64,000 bases of DNA. Source: Paramoeba atlantica. Taxonomy: Eukaryota; Discosea. Below the pieces are notes generated by a model, which did no database searches, was not told the origin of the DNA, and saw nothing but the letters and a program-made list of their open reading frames with translations. The stretch spans positions 143,207 to 207,206 of the forward strand of contig CDRNVI010000036.1 in NCBI GenBank assembly GCA_977017575.1, given 5' to 3'. Shown one piece after another: positions 36,540-47,173 of this stretch (position 1 is the stretch's first letter; the number at the start of each line of letters is the position of its first letter). Made by a program: the position numbers and the translations under genes.

Positions 36540-39497
36540 CTATTTTCGAGGCCCTTCCCTTAATCTCTCACCTTTCCACTCTTCAATTTCATGCTTCAGA
36601 CGTTCGCATTTTTCCCTCACCTCGTCTCTAGCATTAAAGTCAGTGAGTTCGGCGGGCGTAAGCGGCTGTCGGTTAAATGGATTATGCTCGTCAAAAAGTA
36701 AATGGCGGTAGATCGCGTCACGCTCAACCACAACGTCCTCCGGCATCTCTGGCAACGCCACAGGATGCAGCAACACTGCATAGGTAATTTGACACATAAA
36801 CCGCTCGGGTGGGTCTCCCCACAGCGCCTCCTGATCTTGTCGATTCCCGTGTACGGTACGAACGTACGCAAAAAACGATTCTAACTCAGGCAGTCGATCC
36901 GAAAGTACCGCTTTAGCACGCAGAAACGATAAAATCTGATCAAACCCCTCTGGGGAGTAACTCCGTACATCCGCACAGATGGCCTCCGCAAACGTCTCAC
37001 GACACGGACTGCGGGCGAGCCCGACAAAGCAGTGGACCAACTGCTCCACCAGTTGTCTGTGCTGAAACCCCGCCTGTTTCATCACATATTCCGGAACACG
37101 TTGAATCTCCCTCATCCGCGGTCCCGCGAGGTGAAGCAAAAAATAATCCAGCATACTCGCGACCTGATCCGTAACCAGACCCTGCAACAACGCCTCCGGA
37201 ATCTCCCCACACAGCAGCGCCACAAACGACAGCACCTCCTGCGCAAACAACGCCGAACTCTCCAACCCCCGCAGTCGTTCCACCCCCGTCGTACCTCCCC
37301 ATTCGCCATCTTCATCATCGGTCCTCTCCTCTGGATTCTGTTCACTCCCGACAGCCGAACTCCCCTCTGCATCCCGCGTCCCCTCTATCCCCTGACCATT
37401 CATCTCCCGCAGCCTCACCAGCGCCACCTCCAGCATCTTATTCGCATCGGACAATACATAACTTATGAATTTCGTAAAGTCCATGCCCCTCTCCGCGGCC
37501 TCTTGCGCCAGCGTGGCTCTGGCCCCCGGGTAGGCCTGCCAGAGGAATCGAAGCACACAGTTGAGATGGTGCCGGGGCGGGAGCTTGTCTTCCCCTAAGG
37601 ACTCCACATCGACATAGAGGCGTAGGGCTGTGGAGAGAAGGGACTCGAGGAGATCGGGGGGTACGGCAGAGGGAGAAGCGTTCGTAGGAGGAGTTGCCGT
37701 TGTTACGGTTGTTACGGTTGTTGTTGCTGGGGTCACGGGGATCAGCAACGCGCGCAGGAGAAAGGCATAGCGCCCGCGGTGGTGCTTGTTGGTCATGTAG
37801 GCGGGGTGGGCAATAAAGGCCGCGACGAAACGGAGCAGGTGGAGGGGTTGTGGGGCACCTGTAGGGAGGGAGGGGAGGCGGATGAGATGGGTGAGGGTGT
37901 CCGCGAGGTCGGTGAAGAGGTCTTGGGGGAGGAGGGACCAGGTGGGGGGGGCGTGGGGGGTGGGGGGGAGGGTGAAGGTGTTGGGTTGGCCGGTGGCGAG
38001 GTAGAAGAGCCAGCGTGTGAGGTAGTGTGCGAAATTCTGGAGATGGCGAAGGAAGGTGGTTTCGTGGAGAACGCTCATCAGAATGAGGAGCATGCGTTGA
38101 ATGTGGGAAATGTAAAGCTTTTGGCTTTTATCGGATGGAGTGTGGCGGTTCCGTACCAGTTCATACTGTCTTTGAAGCATGGGGGTAACGGTCTCTTGGT
38201 GTCGAATCAAACCTGCTGTCAAATGAAAATAGTTGAGTCCCATAAAAAATAGATTACTGATGGCAGGAATGACCACGTTCTCGTCGTCTGACTTGCTTTC
38301 GAGGTGCATGGCTCTTATCGGACAATCGGAGTGTGCCCACAAGTTTGGATCCAAGCGAGGAAAGTGCTTGGCGTCATCGGATTGGATGGGTTCTAGTAGC
38401 TGAAAAATTGTGCTTGCCACGTTGAGGAGGCAATGAGGCGTTGATACTTTAAGATAATCGACACGCTCACGGTTCCATATTTCGTTGACGAAATATATTC
38501 TGTCAAGGGATCGCATGGCGAGATTTCGATCGCCGTACCGCAATGCACTCTGGAACAAAGTAAAAACGATTTGGTTGCTCGCATTAAATCGAACATGGAC
38601 CTTCGGATTTAGCTGTGGTAATATTTCGTGCAACTCACCCCATATGGATTCATCGGAAGGCAGGAATTCTTTGGGTGCAATCGTGAAATTTAACAAACGT
38701 CCTAGTGGAAGTTTCGACAAATTTACACCGTTGTCAATATGTGTCACTATTTCGGAGCCGTTGCTTCGAAATATCCCGTGTTGCAATACGAGTTGTGGTT
38801 CTGCATTAATTATTTGCTGTACAATGTGTACGCAACGGCTGCTGTGTACGCTTGTTGAGTCTATTCCGTGAAACAAAAAGTCAACTAACAATGCCAAGTC
38901 TTTCGACATCCGCTGTTGCTTCATGGCAGCCGTGCAGGCTGAGCGTAAAAAGGAATGCTCAATTTGAAGGGTTTCAGTATGAAGCTTCGAATTGATGCGA
39001 TTTTGTGATTCATGTGGCGCGAGTAAAGACAACGTTTTCACAATGAAAGGTGTTGTTCCATGCCTTATGGACCGCGGAATGGTATTTTCGCCAAACATAT
39101 CTTCGGTCCATTGCAGTATAAAGTACCGCTCGATCAGATGCAAAAGTTCGTCATAGGTTTTTCTTTTTGACCCTGAACAAGTCATCTGATCTAACTTTGA
39201 CTTAATTCTGGAATGAAGCCTAGAAAAACATAACCCGATATCGATTTGCTGTTCCGTTTTATCCTCATTTTCCAACAGAGTATCCAAAACTGATACAAGG
39301 CTTAGTTCTGCTACAACAGTACACGGTAACGTGGCAAAAGAATCTGAGTTTTGTTCGTTTGTTACATCAAGAATGCTGTTTCTGTCATTAATTTGGTTGG
39401 ATAACGCCTCACACCAGGAGGTGCCGAAAGATGAACGTAAAGAAAGCAAAAAGTCGTCAAGAATATCGCTCTCACTCTGTGCGCAGAAACTATTCAT
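36540..39497 (-). CDS. UFD2: Ubiquitin chain elongation factor E4 (UFD2/UBE4)
   Basis: A 985-residue U-box ubiquitin ligase. The U-box is at the extreme C-terminus: FMCQITYAVLLHPVALP, then VVVERDAIYRHLLFDEHNPF and NRQPLTPAEL (yeast: DPLMYTIMKDPVILP ... DRSTIKAHLLSDSTDPFNRMPL). The preceding 700 residues show the helical UFD2 core, with FKxxNxxxxLSEHQ-like features replaced by divergent helices. The region FTKFISYVLSDANKMLEVAL (about 680-700) matches the UFD2 core segment FxxxLLNDxxxLLDExL. The protein extends ubiquitin chains for proteasomal delivery with CDC48. The middle of the gene (37.0-38.1 kb) is strikingly GC-rich while the 5' third is AT-rich. Confidence 0.9.
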   Translation of the reverse strand: MNSFCAQSESDILDDFLLSLRSSFGTSWCEALSNQINDRNSILDVTNEQNSDSFATLPCTVVAELSLVSVLDTLLENEDKTEQQIDIGLCFSRLHSRIKSKLDQMTCSGSKRKTYDELLHLIERYFILQWTEDMFGENTIPRSIRHGTTPFIVKTLSLLAPHESQNRINSKLHTETLQIEHSFLRSACTAAMKQQRMSKDLALLVDFLFHGIDSTSVHSSRCVHIVQQIINAEPQLVLQHGIFRSNGSEIVTHIDNGVNLSKLPLGRLLNFTIAPKEFLPSDESIWGELHEILPQLNPKVHVRFNASNQIVFTLFQSALRYGDRNLAMRSLDRIYFVNEIWNRERVDYLKVSTPHCLLNVASTIFQLLEPIQSDDAKHFPRLDPNLWAHSDCPIRAMHLESKSDDENVVIPAISNLFFMGLNYFHLTAGLIRHQETVTPMLQRQYELVRNRHTPSDKSQKLYISHIQRMLLILMSVLHETTFLRHLQNFAHYLTRWLFYLATGQPNTFTLPPTPHAPPTWSLLPQDLFTDLADTLTHLIRLPSLPTGAPQPLHLLRFVAAFIAHPAYMTNKHHRGRYAFLLRALLIPVTPATTTVTTVTTATPPTNASPSAVPPDLLESLLSTALRLYVDVESLGEDKLPPRHHLNCVLRFLWQAYPGARATLAQEAAERGMDFTKFISYVLSDANKMLEVALVRLREMNGQGIEGTRDAEGSSAVGSEQNPEERTDDEDGEWGGTTGVERLRGLESSALFAQEVLSFVALLCGEIPEALLQGLVTDQVASMLDYFLLHLAGPRMREIQRVPEYVMKQAGFQHRQLVEQLVHCFVGLARSPCRETFAEAICADVRSYSPEGFDQILSFLRAKAVLSDRLPELESFFAYVRTVHGNRQDQEALWGDPPERFMCQITYAVLLHPVALPEMPEDVVVERDAIYRHLLFDEHNPFNRQPLTPAELTDFNARDEVREKCERLKHEIEEWKGERLREGPRK

Positions 39498-39695
39498 AGT
39501 GAAGGTAGAGGTAAATAATGCAAAGAAATCTGAAAGAGTTTTAATTAAAGCTTTAAAAGGTTTGCTCCTTTGGTGTTTATAAATCGTAAATCAACGATAA
39601 TTTGAGTAGATTTACGATAATCTGAATGGATACGTCATATCGAAATTGGGATCTTCGAGGATATAAATCACGCTTACATGGACAATTGATGTATC

Positions 39696-41549
39696 TCATT
39701 TGTTGGATATCTTCGTTTCAGTATCACGAAAATCGAACTGCATGACATCCTTAAGCTCCCATGGGCAAATTTCAATGACCTTACGCATGTCTTCCACAAG
39801 ATTTTTACATGCATCTAATGTACGGATGTTATTTGATTCATTGGAAGTGTAACCCACTCTCCCATGTGAAAGCATCACAATGTTTGTACCACTCAGGCCC
39901 ATGCGAGCCACTCGACCGACTCGGTGGGCATAAGACTTTGCTGAAGTAGGGATATCAAAATGAATCACGTAGCTTACATCGCGAATATCGAGACCGTGAG
40001 CAGCTAGATCCGTTGTAACTAAAACAGCACCGTGTTTTGCATCAGTTGTAGGAAATAAATTAACTCTATTGAACCTCGCTGAAACGTGCACCTCATGATT
40101 AAGAAAATTCAGATATCTCTCCTGCCGTACGGTTGATTTCAACTGTTCATGAAAGGTTATGATTGCAGCTCCTGAAAATGCCAGCCATTTATGCTCACTC
40201 GCCAGCTGAAGCCTTCGTCCGACAAGCTCTGCGCGCCGTCCATTGGCACAAAAGACAATGTGCTTTTGTGAGGGGTGCAAATTTAAAACATGGACCAGAT
40301 AACTCATGTCATAAGAAAACGTAGGAGCAGAAAACAGCACGTACCGATTTGATAGACGGGCTTCCAGCGCTGTCTCATTTTGGAGCTGTATTACGGACCA
40401 GGGAGGGTGTTTTAAGATACGTACAAGAGGCATGGATGGATCTTTCTGGTCCAATTTATGAGTAAAAATAGTGTCCACAACCTCACAAAGACTTTCGAAT
40501 ACAGGATCTTCACCATTAACATCTGAATTTCTGCATAAATTTGAACTCTGTGAGATACTGTAAATGCATTTTTCGTTTTCAGGTTTATCTCCTTGATTCG
40601 AAAGTATTCGATCAGACACAAAAATGTTGCGGTTCTGCTCAGACATATCGAGGCCTCGTAAACTAAGAAAATCAGCCACGGCGTTTGAGTGGAGGCACGT
40701 AGCACCAAAAAGCCCAAAATCGATTCGTTGCGAATGCTTCGTATTATCGATGAGTGTCGTCCCGGTTGTGCCATCATTTGTAAAGATATCAATATTCCTA
40801 AGAATATCAGACATTCGCTGTTTATCTTCTAGCAATACATCTGCTTCATCAAGGATTAGTAACAGCGTATGCTCCCCCCCTTCGTGGCTGCGGGAAAATA
40901 TTTCGTCTGTCTTAGCGCCATGCTCGTCGTAACATCGCATACACTTTTCTAACTCAGCTGGTGTAGTAAAAAGAATCACACCACCTCCCCGGGTCTTCTG
41001 TCCTAGTTCGTTTTTTGTTGTCGATGCCTTCGTTTTACCTTCTGAATGCCCAGTGCGAAGCACAGGGGTAATATCGTATGGCAAGCTTGACGTTAGTTGC
41101 TTTGCCACGAGGTAGGATTGTTCCGCAAGAAACGTGCACGGAGAAACAACAACCGCGTGGGTCTGATTACGGCGATATGGCTGGCCATCGTGTGCGCGTT
41201 CATAGTTGCGGTTATACGACAGCAAGCGGTGCAAAACGGGAATAAGAAACCCCAGAGTTTTTCCACACCCCGTGTGAGCTTCTACAACCGCAGAGCTTCC
41301 GATCACTTGGAGGGCAAAAAAAGACAAAGCCTGGCAATGCGTCGCATGTGAAAGGTGAATCGCGCGTTGAAGTGCTCGACGAAGATCCGGGTGTAAAGGA
41401 AGCTGTTCCCACGTAACGAAGAGCACATCATCTGCAGCAACTTTGAGGTCACTTTCCTGCAATGTAGGCAACCTGCGAAGACGAACATTTCCTTTTACAT
41501 GGTTCTCAGTTTCTGACAGTCTCCGTTTCTTATTTCTTGTTCGAGGCAT
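39696..41549 (-). CDS. DEAD-box RNA helicase, nuclear type
   Basis: A 617-residue DEAD-box helicase. Motif I AHTGCGKT at 91-98, Ia-like SPCTFLAEQ at 136-144, DEAD at 234-237, and a late block LVTTDLAAHGLDIRDVSYVI then HRVGRVAR. Motif III reads GAT instead of SAT. The N-terminus MPRTRNKKRRLSETE looks like a nuclear or nucleolar localisation signal. An insertion of about 80 residues lies between motifs III and IV. The organisation suggests a ribosome-biogenesis helicase, perhaps DDX24/Mak5-like, but this subgroup call is weak. Confidence 0.9.
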   Translation of the reverse strand: MPRTRNKKRRLSETENHVKGNVRLRRLPTLQESDLKVAADDVLFVTWEQLPLHPDLRRALQRAIHLSHATHCQALSFFALQVIGSSAVVEAHTGCGKTLGFLIPVLHRLLSYNRNYERAHDGQPYRRNQTHAVVVSPCTFLAEQSYLVAKQLTSSLPYDITPVLRTGHSEGKTKASTTKNELGQKTRGGGVILFTTPAELEKCMRCYDEHGAKTDEIFSRSHEGGEHTLLLILDEADVLLEDKQRMSDILRNIDIFTNDGTTGTTLIDNTKHSQRIDFGLFGATCLHSNAVADFLSLRGLDMSEQNRNIFVSDRILSNQGDKPENEKCIYSISQSSNLCRNSDVNGEDPVFESLCEVVDTIFTHKLDQKDPSMPLVRILKHPPWSVIQLQNETALEARLSNRYVLFSAPTFSYDMSYLVHVLNLHPSQKHIVFCANGRRAELVGRRLQLASEHKWLAFSGAAIITFHEQLKSTVRQERYLNFLNHEVHVSARFNRVNLFPTTDAKHGAVLVTTDLAAHGLDIRDVSYVIHFDIPTSAKSYAHRVGRVARMGLSGTNIVMLSHGRVGYTSNESNNIRTLDACKNLVEDMRKVIEICPWELKDVMQFDFRDTETKISNK

Positions 41550-42018
41550 TCTTTAAAGCATTGATTTCTTTGGCGTGCATGGCTTGGGTTTCATTGACAG
41601 TCTTCTGAAGAAATTAAAAATGCTTCTAAATACATTTGTTTCTGTTCCCATTTGAACACTTCTAGTAGAAGGGTTGCGATTCCTTTTCTTACCATCTAAA
41701 AATAAATCTAATTTGACCCTACTTATGACTACACGTGGTACATGAAGTTAAGAAAACTGCGTTACATTTAGGCAAGGGGTGTAAATTCATGTGATCTCAC
41801 GGTATCTCAGTTTGAGTTTTATCTGGAGTGCATAATGGGAGAGAGACAATGGGAAAGATTATGCGCCATTGTTTGTGCTGTAGAGCACAATTTTTTTTCG
41901 TGCTGTTTGTTTGTGTGATCTCTTGTGATCTCAGCTCTATCCCCGCTCATGGACATCCGACCCCTTCGTTGCGGATAAGCTTCTCCTTGAATGCTCATGC
42001 GTGACTCTGGGACAGACT
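41550..42018. other. Intergenic gap of about 470 bp
   Basis: No coding frame of interest. TGTGATCTCNNGGTATCTCA-like words recur (41796-41815 and about 41915-41935). A run of T lies at 41890-41898. No RNA gene recognised. Confidence 0.3.
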
Positions 42019-43539
42019 TTATGATTGGAAAGCAAGGTTACTTGCAAAAGCTCGTTTATTAAATTCTGGAGGTAAAAATGTTACGTAATATGGTTTTAAT
42101 GTTTCCTCGGTACTGGCTTCAAAGTATGGAAAACTGTGCGATGTCTGCTTTTCGGAATCGAGTGTGGGCGCAGGGTATCGAAGTTCAATGGAGTGAGGAA
42201 CGTTAGTGTAGTTATGTTCTTCCCTACTTTTTCTGTCAAGGATGCCAGCATTCTCAACCACTCCTGTCTGGCCTTCTGAGGTTCCATGTTCGCGAACAGA
42301 AGAAATGCTCAAATAGAGGACGCCTTTTTGTCGATCAGTACAGTGGTTTGCTATACTCTGCACAAAGTACATTAAATCCATGCTAGAATGACTTTCCGAC
42401 GCGTGCTCAACGAACCAAAGTATTATCAAGTCCCGAATATCAGTAGAAGCAGACGCGAATAATTTAATGACGAACTCAGCACTGTGATCACGCGATATGA
42501 ACGAAGACAAAGCACTCTTGTCGTCCGCAAATTTTAATAGGGTACGGGAAATGTGAGCAGTAACGTACTCTGAAGAGAAATCTAAAATGTAACTAAGCAG
42601 AGTGATGCCGTAAGGATCAGTTAAAAATTCTCCCGTATTCTCGAGTACGTGTCCCACAAGAAAAGCTTTGCTCTGGGATGGGAGCATAGAAAACAGATAT
42701 TCGAGTAAACTGCAACCCTCTGCAGATTTAGCCAAATACACTAATGCAGACACAATTTGATGCAGAAAGGGGTCGAGTAGGTCAGGAAACTCACAGAGCC
42801 AACCCTTATGTTTTATCCGTTGGAGAAGTCTACGAATTACGTGGGCTCCATTTCTGTCCCGTAATGTTCTTAGTAAAGGAAACTCAGTGGTGTGGTTTTC
42901 GTTCGTCGCACACAGGTACTTCAAAAAAAGTGATGCTTGATCAACAGATTCGAGACTTTCTACGACTTTCCGAATTGGATAAGTACTTCGCTCATTGCAT
43001 CCTAACATCCGTATGGAAGGTGCGAGTAGTTCAATCAATTCGGATCGTTGTGTACAATCGCACAACTCAAAAATACGTTGGAAAACGGAAGCCGCGTGTC
43101 GCCGGGTTAGTAGATCGCTTAATTGTGTTTCCGTTAGCACTTGAAACTCCGAGTAAAGGGTTTCAATATCCCCCCTAGTGGCGTCTTGGAGAATACGAAG
43201 AAGTAGACGAGAGCCGGACTCTTCTTTGCTCAACGAGACTATGCGGCCAGCTAATGCGACAAGAGGAACAGGGTCCGGTTGCACAGGGACCGGAGGTGAC
43301 AGCGACAAATCACGTATCGGAGTTACTGTGCACGGATACACTTCTTGGAAAGAGTCTGAGCTCATGTTCGGGGCATCGAATGAGGTTGTCGGGACACATG
43401 GATAGTGAGGCATCGTAGAGGAGATCGTGTGACATAAGGGAATATCGGTGTGAGGGGAAAGCGATGGGGAGGGGGATAGCTCGTAAGACCATGAAACAGG
43501 TGGGACCGGGGGTGACAGAAGAAATCCACGTGAGTCCAT
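42019..43539 (-). CDS. Pumilio/PUF-repeat RNA-binding protein
   Basis: About 506 residues from the preferred start MDSRGFLLSPPVPPVSW at 43539; the frame stays open to 43623, but that extension looks like UTR. After a Pro/Ser-rich N-terminus of about 95 residues comes a run of helical PUF repeats: GRIVSLSKEESGSRLLLRIL, DLLTRRHAASVFQRIFEL, LRDRNGAHVIRRLLQRI, LAKSAEGCSLLEYLFSML, TDPYGITLLSYILDF, ISRDHSAEFVIKLF. Each has the small-residue/stacking/base-contact pattern of PUF helix 2. Such proteins bind 3' UTRs and control mRNA stability or translation, which suits a genome relying on post-transcriptional control. The targets are unknown. Confidence 0.85.
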   Translation of the reverse strand: MDSRGFLLSPPVPPVSWSYELSPSPSLSPHTDIPLCHTISSTMPHYPCVPTTSFDAPNMSSDSFQEVYPCTVTPIRDLSLSPPVPVQPDPVPLVALAGRIVSLSKEESGSRLLLRILQDATRGDIETLYSEFQVLTETQLSDLLTRRHAASVFQRIFELCDCTQRSELIELLAPSIRMLGCNERSTYPIRKVVESLESVDQASLFLKYLCATNENHTTEFPLLRTLRDRNGAHVIRRLLQRIKHKGWLCEFPDLLDPFLHQIVSALVYLAKSAEGCSLLEYLFSMLPSQSKAFLVGHVLENTGEFLTDPYGITLLSYILDFSSEYVTAHISRTLLKFADDKSALSSFISRDHSAEFVIKLFASASTDIRDLIILWFVEHASESHSSMDLMYFVQSIANHCTDRQKGVLYLSISSVREHGTSEGQTGVVENAGILDRKSREEHNYTNVPHSIELRYPAPTLDSEKQTSHSFPYFEASTEETLKPYYVTFLPPEFNKRAFASNLAFQS

Positions 43540-43599
43540 ATAGAAAATAGTTAAATACGCAGGATATGACACACAATGATATTGTGGAATAATATACAA

Positions 43600-43760
43600 T
43601 AATACAAACACTACTGTATACAAACAGTAACAGTACAGTTGTACGTACAGTACACACAGTGCAGCATTGCAACAATTTAAACCTTGGTATGTACTACACT
43701 ACATAGTATCTATACAGCATGTAACACATGTACATGTACATACATGTACTCTTCTTTTAT
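43600..43760. repeat. AT-rich gap with TACTGTA/TACATGTA words
   Basis: Upstream of the PUF gene the sequence is a dense mixture of TACTGTA, ACAGTAC, TGTACATGTACAT and CATGTACATACATGTA words with local dyad symmetry. No gene is seen. Confidence 0.5.
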
Positions 43761-43789
43761 ACATGCATGTATTGTTCTCCAACACTTCT

Positions 43790-44440
43790 TCAAAGTGAAT
43801 ATCCTGAGCTCATTTTGACAATATCGGGTATAATGCCGTCCTTCGGTATGACCTTGGAACCAATTAAGAGTATACTTGTTAATTTTTTCGGCAAAGCAGT
43901 AAAGTCAACTACTCCATAGCTTACCTTACAGGAGAAGCTTGTAAGTGATAAAAAAAGTAAGCTCGCTGGCAATTTTGTAAAATCGAGGGGCCCTTCGAGG
44001 TAATTTTCATTCAAACTCAGAGACAACAGTTCAGGAGGGAGAGTACATAGGTCGACGTGTCCCATCACTGTACCATAACTAGCGTCCAAGGTATGTAACC
44101 CATTCGGAAGGCTCGCCGTGGGTAAAACTCCAGTCAGGAAGTTGCTGGAAAAGTATCGGCTACACCGCCACCCAGCGGTAACCTCTACGATACAAGCTTT
44201 CTCGGGCAAAAGTTCCCAGCGCAGTTTGCCACGAAGCGCGAATCCTTTCCACGAGATTTTGTAAATTTCACCCGTCGATTCACAAGACACTCCGTCCCAT
44301 TTACTTGCCGGAGTTTCTGCGGACCAGCTGTAGTGAGGGTTTTCTATTTCTGCTATCACCCGCATGAGTGTAATTTCTTGTGGGAGATTACCCGTGACGC
44401 GCCCCCGTCGAGTTGGCAGCTCCTCGCACTCATCCATCAA
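43790..44440 (-). CDS. Short LRR-family protein
   Basis: A 216-residue member of the LRR family seen at 47.4, 52.5 and 63.3 kb. The N-terminal cap has RRGRVTGNLPQEITL, then IENPHYSWSAETPASKWDGV with a following Cys and LRGKLRWELLP. About four LRR units follow, one clear (LNENYLEGPLDFTKLP), the others irregular. There is no signal peptide. It is half the length of the 47.4-kb paralog and its repeats are more eroded, so it may be a shortened functional copy or an early pseudogene with an intact frame. Confidence 0.75.
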   Translation of the reverse strand: MMDECEELPTRRGRVTGNLPQEITLMRVIAEIENPHYSWSAETPASKWDGVSCESTGEIYKISWKGFALRGKLRWELLPEKACIVEVTAGWRCSRYFSSNFLTGVLPTASLPNGLHTLDASYGTVMGHVDLCTLPPELLSLSLNENYLEGPLDFTKLPASLLFLSLTSFSCKVSYGVVDFTALPKKLTSILLIGSKVIPKDGIIPDIVKMSSGYSL

Positions 44441-44931
44441 CCTACTTTTTTCACGAGTATGAGAAAAATGAGAAAATGTCTATTGCAGTAAGCCGTAGAA
44501 CCAAGAGAATTGCAGAATCAAACCGTAGTACAAGTAAATTGCCCGTTGAAAATTAGCTTCGGTTTCCCCTATCTAACAGTGATTATAACAGATTATCTGA
44601 CAGGGATACAATGTATATATACAATGTGTATGTCAAAATTAAGAAGGCAGATGGCACAAACGCTGTACTGGGAAATGCCGCTGAACGCCACCGTATTCGA
44701 CGCGAAACGGCCGCACTTCACTTTCTTGAAAAACCACCTCTCTACAGTAGTTGAAGTGTGGAGAAAGCATCATACTGGTTCTCCTATGTGGATGACCGAA
44801 AAGGGACAAGCGAAGCCGTAATGCAAGTTTTGACACATCACAATCAAAGAGACAGTCTCACGGTATGCGGATCATATCCCCAGTAACCGAAAGTGATGAA
44901 AAACAGAGTGCGATACCGCAACGTGTCATCT
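44441..44931. other. Intergenic gap of about 490 bp
   Basis: A plus-strand frame of 103 codons exists at 44510-44821 but runs against the array and matches nothing. No RNA gene or transposon end recognised. Confidence 0.3.
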
Positions 44932-45906
44932 CTATGGAACAACTTTGTTGGTCTTGATCGGTACATTCTGGATCAGCTGACCAACATAGTCTCGCATGGA
45001 TTTTTCAAGTTCATCTCCACGAATCGGGCTAGGAAGGACACCCGAGGGCCACTGGGAGGCGTCGCTGGGCGTCGGAACACTGCGTACGAGTCTTTCCGTA
45101 GGCAAATGAGCGCCAAAATAATACACCACGGTAGCTTTTGCTTTCGGGGGACGTATCATACAATGTTCAATGCAACACAGAGGTAACTGAGTAGGAGGGT
45201 GGGCCAACAAGGTGGCTTGTTCGGCACGAATGTTGCGTGGAAGGTATAATACGACATTCGGGGTGAGTCCTCTGCACGCTGCCACCAAGTCAAGTGTGCT
45301 AGGGTTGGTATCTCGCAAATCATAATACGCAGTCAAAGAATACAACGGGCCACCCCAGGGTGGGGATAAAAATACTCCACAGAGTTCTTCCTGCCCACCC
45401 TGTTGGGTTTCTTCATTAGATTTCTGAAACCTTGGCAAGAGTTCGTTCTCCAGGAGTTCGAATACGTCCGACGTATGAAACTCAATTTTTTTGGCTACCC
45501 CATAAATTTTTGCATTGTGTTGCGCCATCTCTATCTTTCGTGGGTCAATGTCTACTGCTATTATCTTGTCAAAAAACAAGGCAAGCTGTATAGCGTTGGA
45601 GCCACATCCGCACATTCCGTCGACAAATGTGAGCTGAGGTCCATTTTTTTCATTTCCCAGTGCTAGGGAAGATGGTTGTGCCGCTATCCGTGACTCTTGC
45701 GTTGTGCTTTCAGTGCACCGACTGCCATACCATTTCCAACATCGCGAGGCTATGTGTGTCGCAATGGATTCCGGGGTGGCGCTGTACCAACTCTCGGTGT
45801 CAATCGCTACACCGCTGTCGTATTTCGACCAGAGTTCATATCGTTGGGCAAAATATTTGGTCTCCACATCGGGAGGACATGATTGAGGGGCGTTGAATTC
45901 AGGCAT
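44932..45906 (-). CDS. TGS1: RNA cap trimethylguanosine synthase
   Basis: A 324-residue SAM-dependent methyltransferase that hypermethylates m7G caps of snRNAs and snoRNAs to m2,2,7G. KYFAQRYELWSKYDSGVAID at about 17-36 matches the TGS1 KYWxQRYRLFSRFDxGIxLD lead-in, and WYSATPESIATHIA follows. The SAM motif is VDGMCGCGSNAIQLAL at 95-110, then AVDIDPRKI at 117-125. The catalytic-site motif SPPWGGP is at 181-187, including the tryptophan that stacks on the cap guanine. Length equals the single-domain TGS1 of protists. Confidence 0.94.
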   Translation of the reverse strand: MPEFNAPQSCPPDVETKYFAQRYELWSKYDSGVAIDTESWYSATPESIATHIASRCWKWYGSRCTESTTQESRIAAQPSSLALGNEKNGPQLTFVDGMCGCGSNAIQLALFFDKIIAVDIDPRKIEMAQHNAKIYGVAKKIEFHTSDVFELLENELLPRFQKSNEETQQGGQEELCGVFLSPPWGGPLYSLTAYYDLRDTNPSTLDLVAACRGLTPNVVLYLPRNIRAEQATLLAHPPTQLPLCCIEHCMIRPPKAKATVVYYFGAHLPTERLVRSVPTPSDASQWPSGVLPSPIRGDELEKSMRDYVGQLIQNVPIKTNKVVP

Positions 45907-46558
45907 GAAATCGGAAGACGCAAAGTTTTCAAAATGGAGAAAATGATTCTAAAAACTGAAATTACCGCCGCCCTATTATTAGATACTATAGAAATAAATT
46001 TTCATTTTTCGTCGCTTACCGTCGAAACAGATATTAAGGTAAATAAATTAAGGTACTAGATCTAATTGCTGTTACCCCCCCTTTATACTTCCGCCGGTTT
46101 CTGTACTTTTGGAAGTACAAAGGGGGAACCTGACTTTTGGAAGTACAAACAGGGGGGTCCGATTTTTCGAAAACTACGCGAAGAAAAAGGGGACAAAAGA
46201 AAACTTGCGCCGCTTCGAAAAAAGACCTAAAAGATCCATCTTAGAGTCATTTTGCTCGATACTTCGATAAGAGAAGAGCCAATGCGTAACCTTCAATGTA
46301 ATTGAATATCGAGTTGAAATGAAAGAAAATAGTTTTTGGAGTTTTTCGGACCCTGGTTTAAAGTAGGGGTGCAGATACGAAAAAGAAAATAGTGAGGGGA
46401 CGGTATGTTTCCTGTATGTAAAACATCATTGGAACACGATACAATGTACTACCTCCGTGCAGCATTTCGGAAGAATAATTGAAGGGATGTGGATCTCGCT
46501 GTGATTCATGATGAATAAAGTGCTTTCAATCTGCACAGCGAAACACGTTTCTTGCACA
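45907..46558. repeat. Gap with C/G-run repeats, possible decayed MITE
   Basis: Between about 46070 and 46420 lie runs of C (ACCCCCCCTTTATACTTCC) and later of G. The unit ACTTTTGGAAGTACAAA occurs twice (46106 and 46132), and a far end reads GAGGGGACGGTATG. The C-run/G-run layout resembles the TA-ended MITEs elsewhere in the window, but I could not pair the two ends convincingly. No gene is seen. Confidence 0.4.
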
Positions 46559-47173
46559 TTATTTTGTAAGATCCCTCGCTTCAATGGGTATTGTGGCGTG
46601 TTGATCTGCCAGAGTGATAGGTGAAGTATCATTCTCTCCAATGGCTCGAAAATGTTTTTGCTTTAATTCTGCTAGGCTCTTTGCAAAGTCAGGCCTCGGT
46701 TGCTGTTCTTGAGTGGGTTTCTGATTTGGCAATGCATCGCGTCCACGCATGTTGGGCGACAAATTGGTAGGAGCATAAATCTCCATAGTCGTGGGTCGGT
46801 TACGCAGGACAAAAAGATAATTTTTCCACAAGCGGTATGAAGAAGCACATTCGCTGGTAGTCTCCAGTGACGTTTTTTCTTCATTTTTGGAGTTCTGCAG
46901 CTCGTTTCGCTCTACATTTTGTGTTTTACAGAGTGTAAGATATTGCTGACAATAGCGACGACAGCGCTCAACTTCGCGCAGCCTCCCTCGCGTGGCCTCA
47001 CGTTGGCGAGAGAAAGCACTTCCCCAGGGGACAACACCCAGCTCTCTCTCGAAACGGTCGGTTTCGGCGGCGCAAAAGTCAATGCAAGCAGGACACGTCT
47101 GTCCATCGTCATCGTACTCATGTCCAGGAGCGGGACCGAAAAGATATTCCAAGACAGGCTCCAAGGTCGGCAT
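46559..47173 (-). CDS. Hypothetical protein with Cys clusters
   Basis: About 204 residues from MPTLEPVLEYLFGPAPGHEY at 47173; an upstream Met lies seven codons earlier. Notable are TCPACIDFCAAE and, later, CRRYCQQYLTLC. The segment between is a charged helix. These Cys could be metal ligands or disulfides. The C-terminal half is polar and probably disordered. I recognise no family. The helix-with-paired-Cys layout loosely recalls CHCH-type proteins, but the spacing is not CX9C. Confidence 0.65.
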   Translation of the reverse strand: MPTLEPVLEYLFGPAPGHEYDDDGQTCPACIDFCAAETDRFERELGVVPWGSAFSRQREATRGRLREVERCRRYCQQYLTLCKTQNVERNELQNSKNEEKTSLETTSECASSYRLWKNYLFVLRNRPTTMEIYAPTNLSPNMRGRDALPNQKPTQEQQPRPDFAKSLAELKQKHFRAIGENDTSPITLADQHATIPIEARDLTK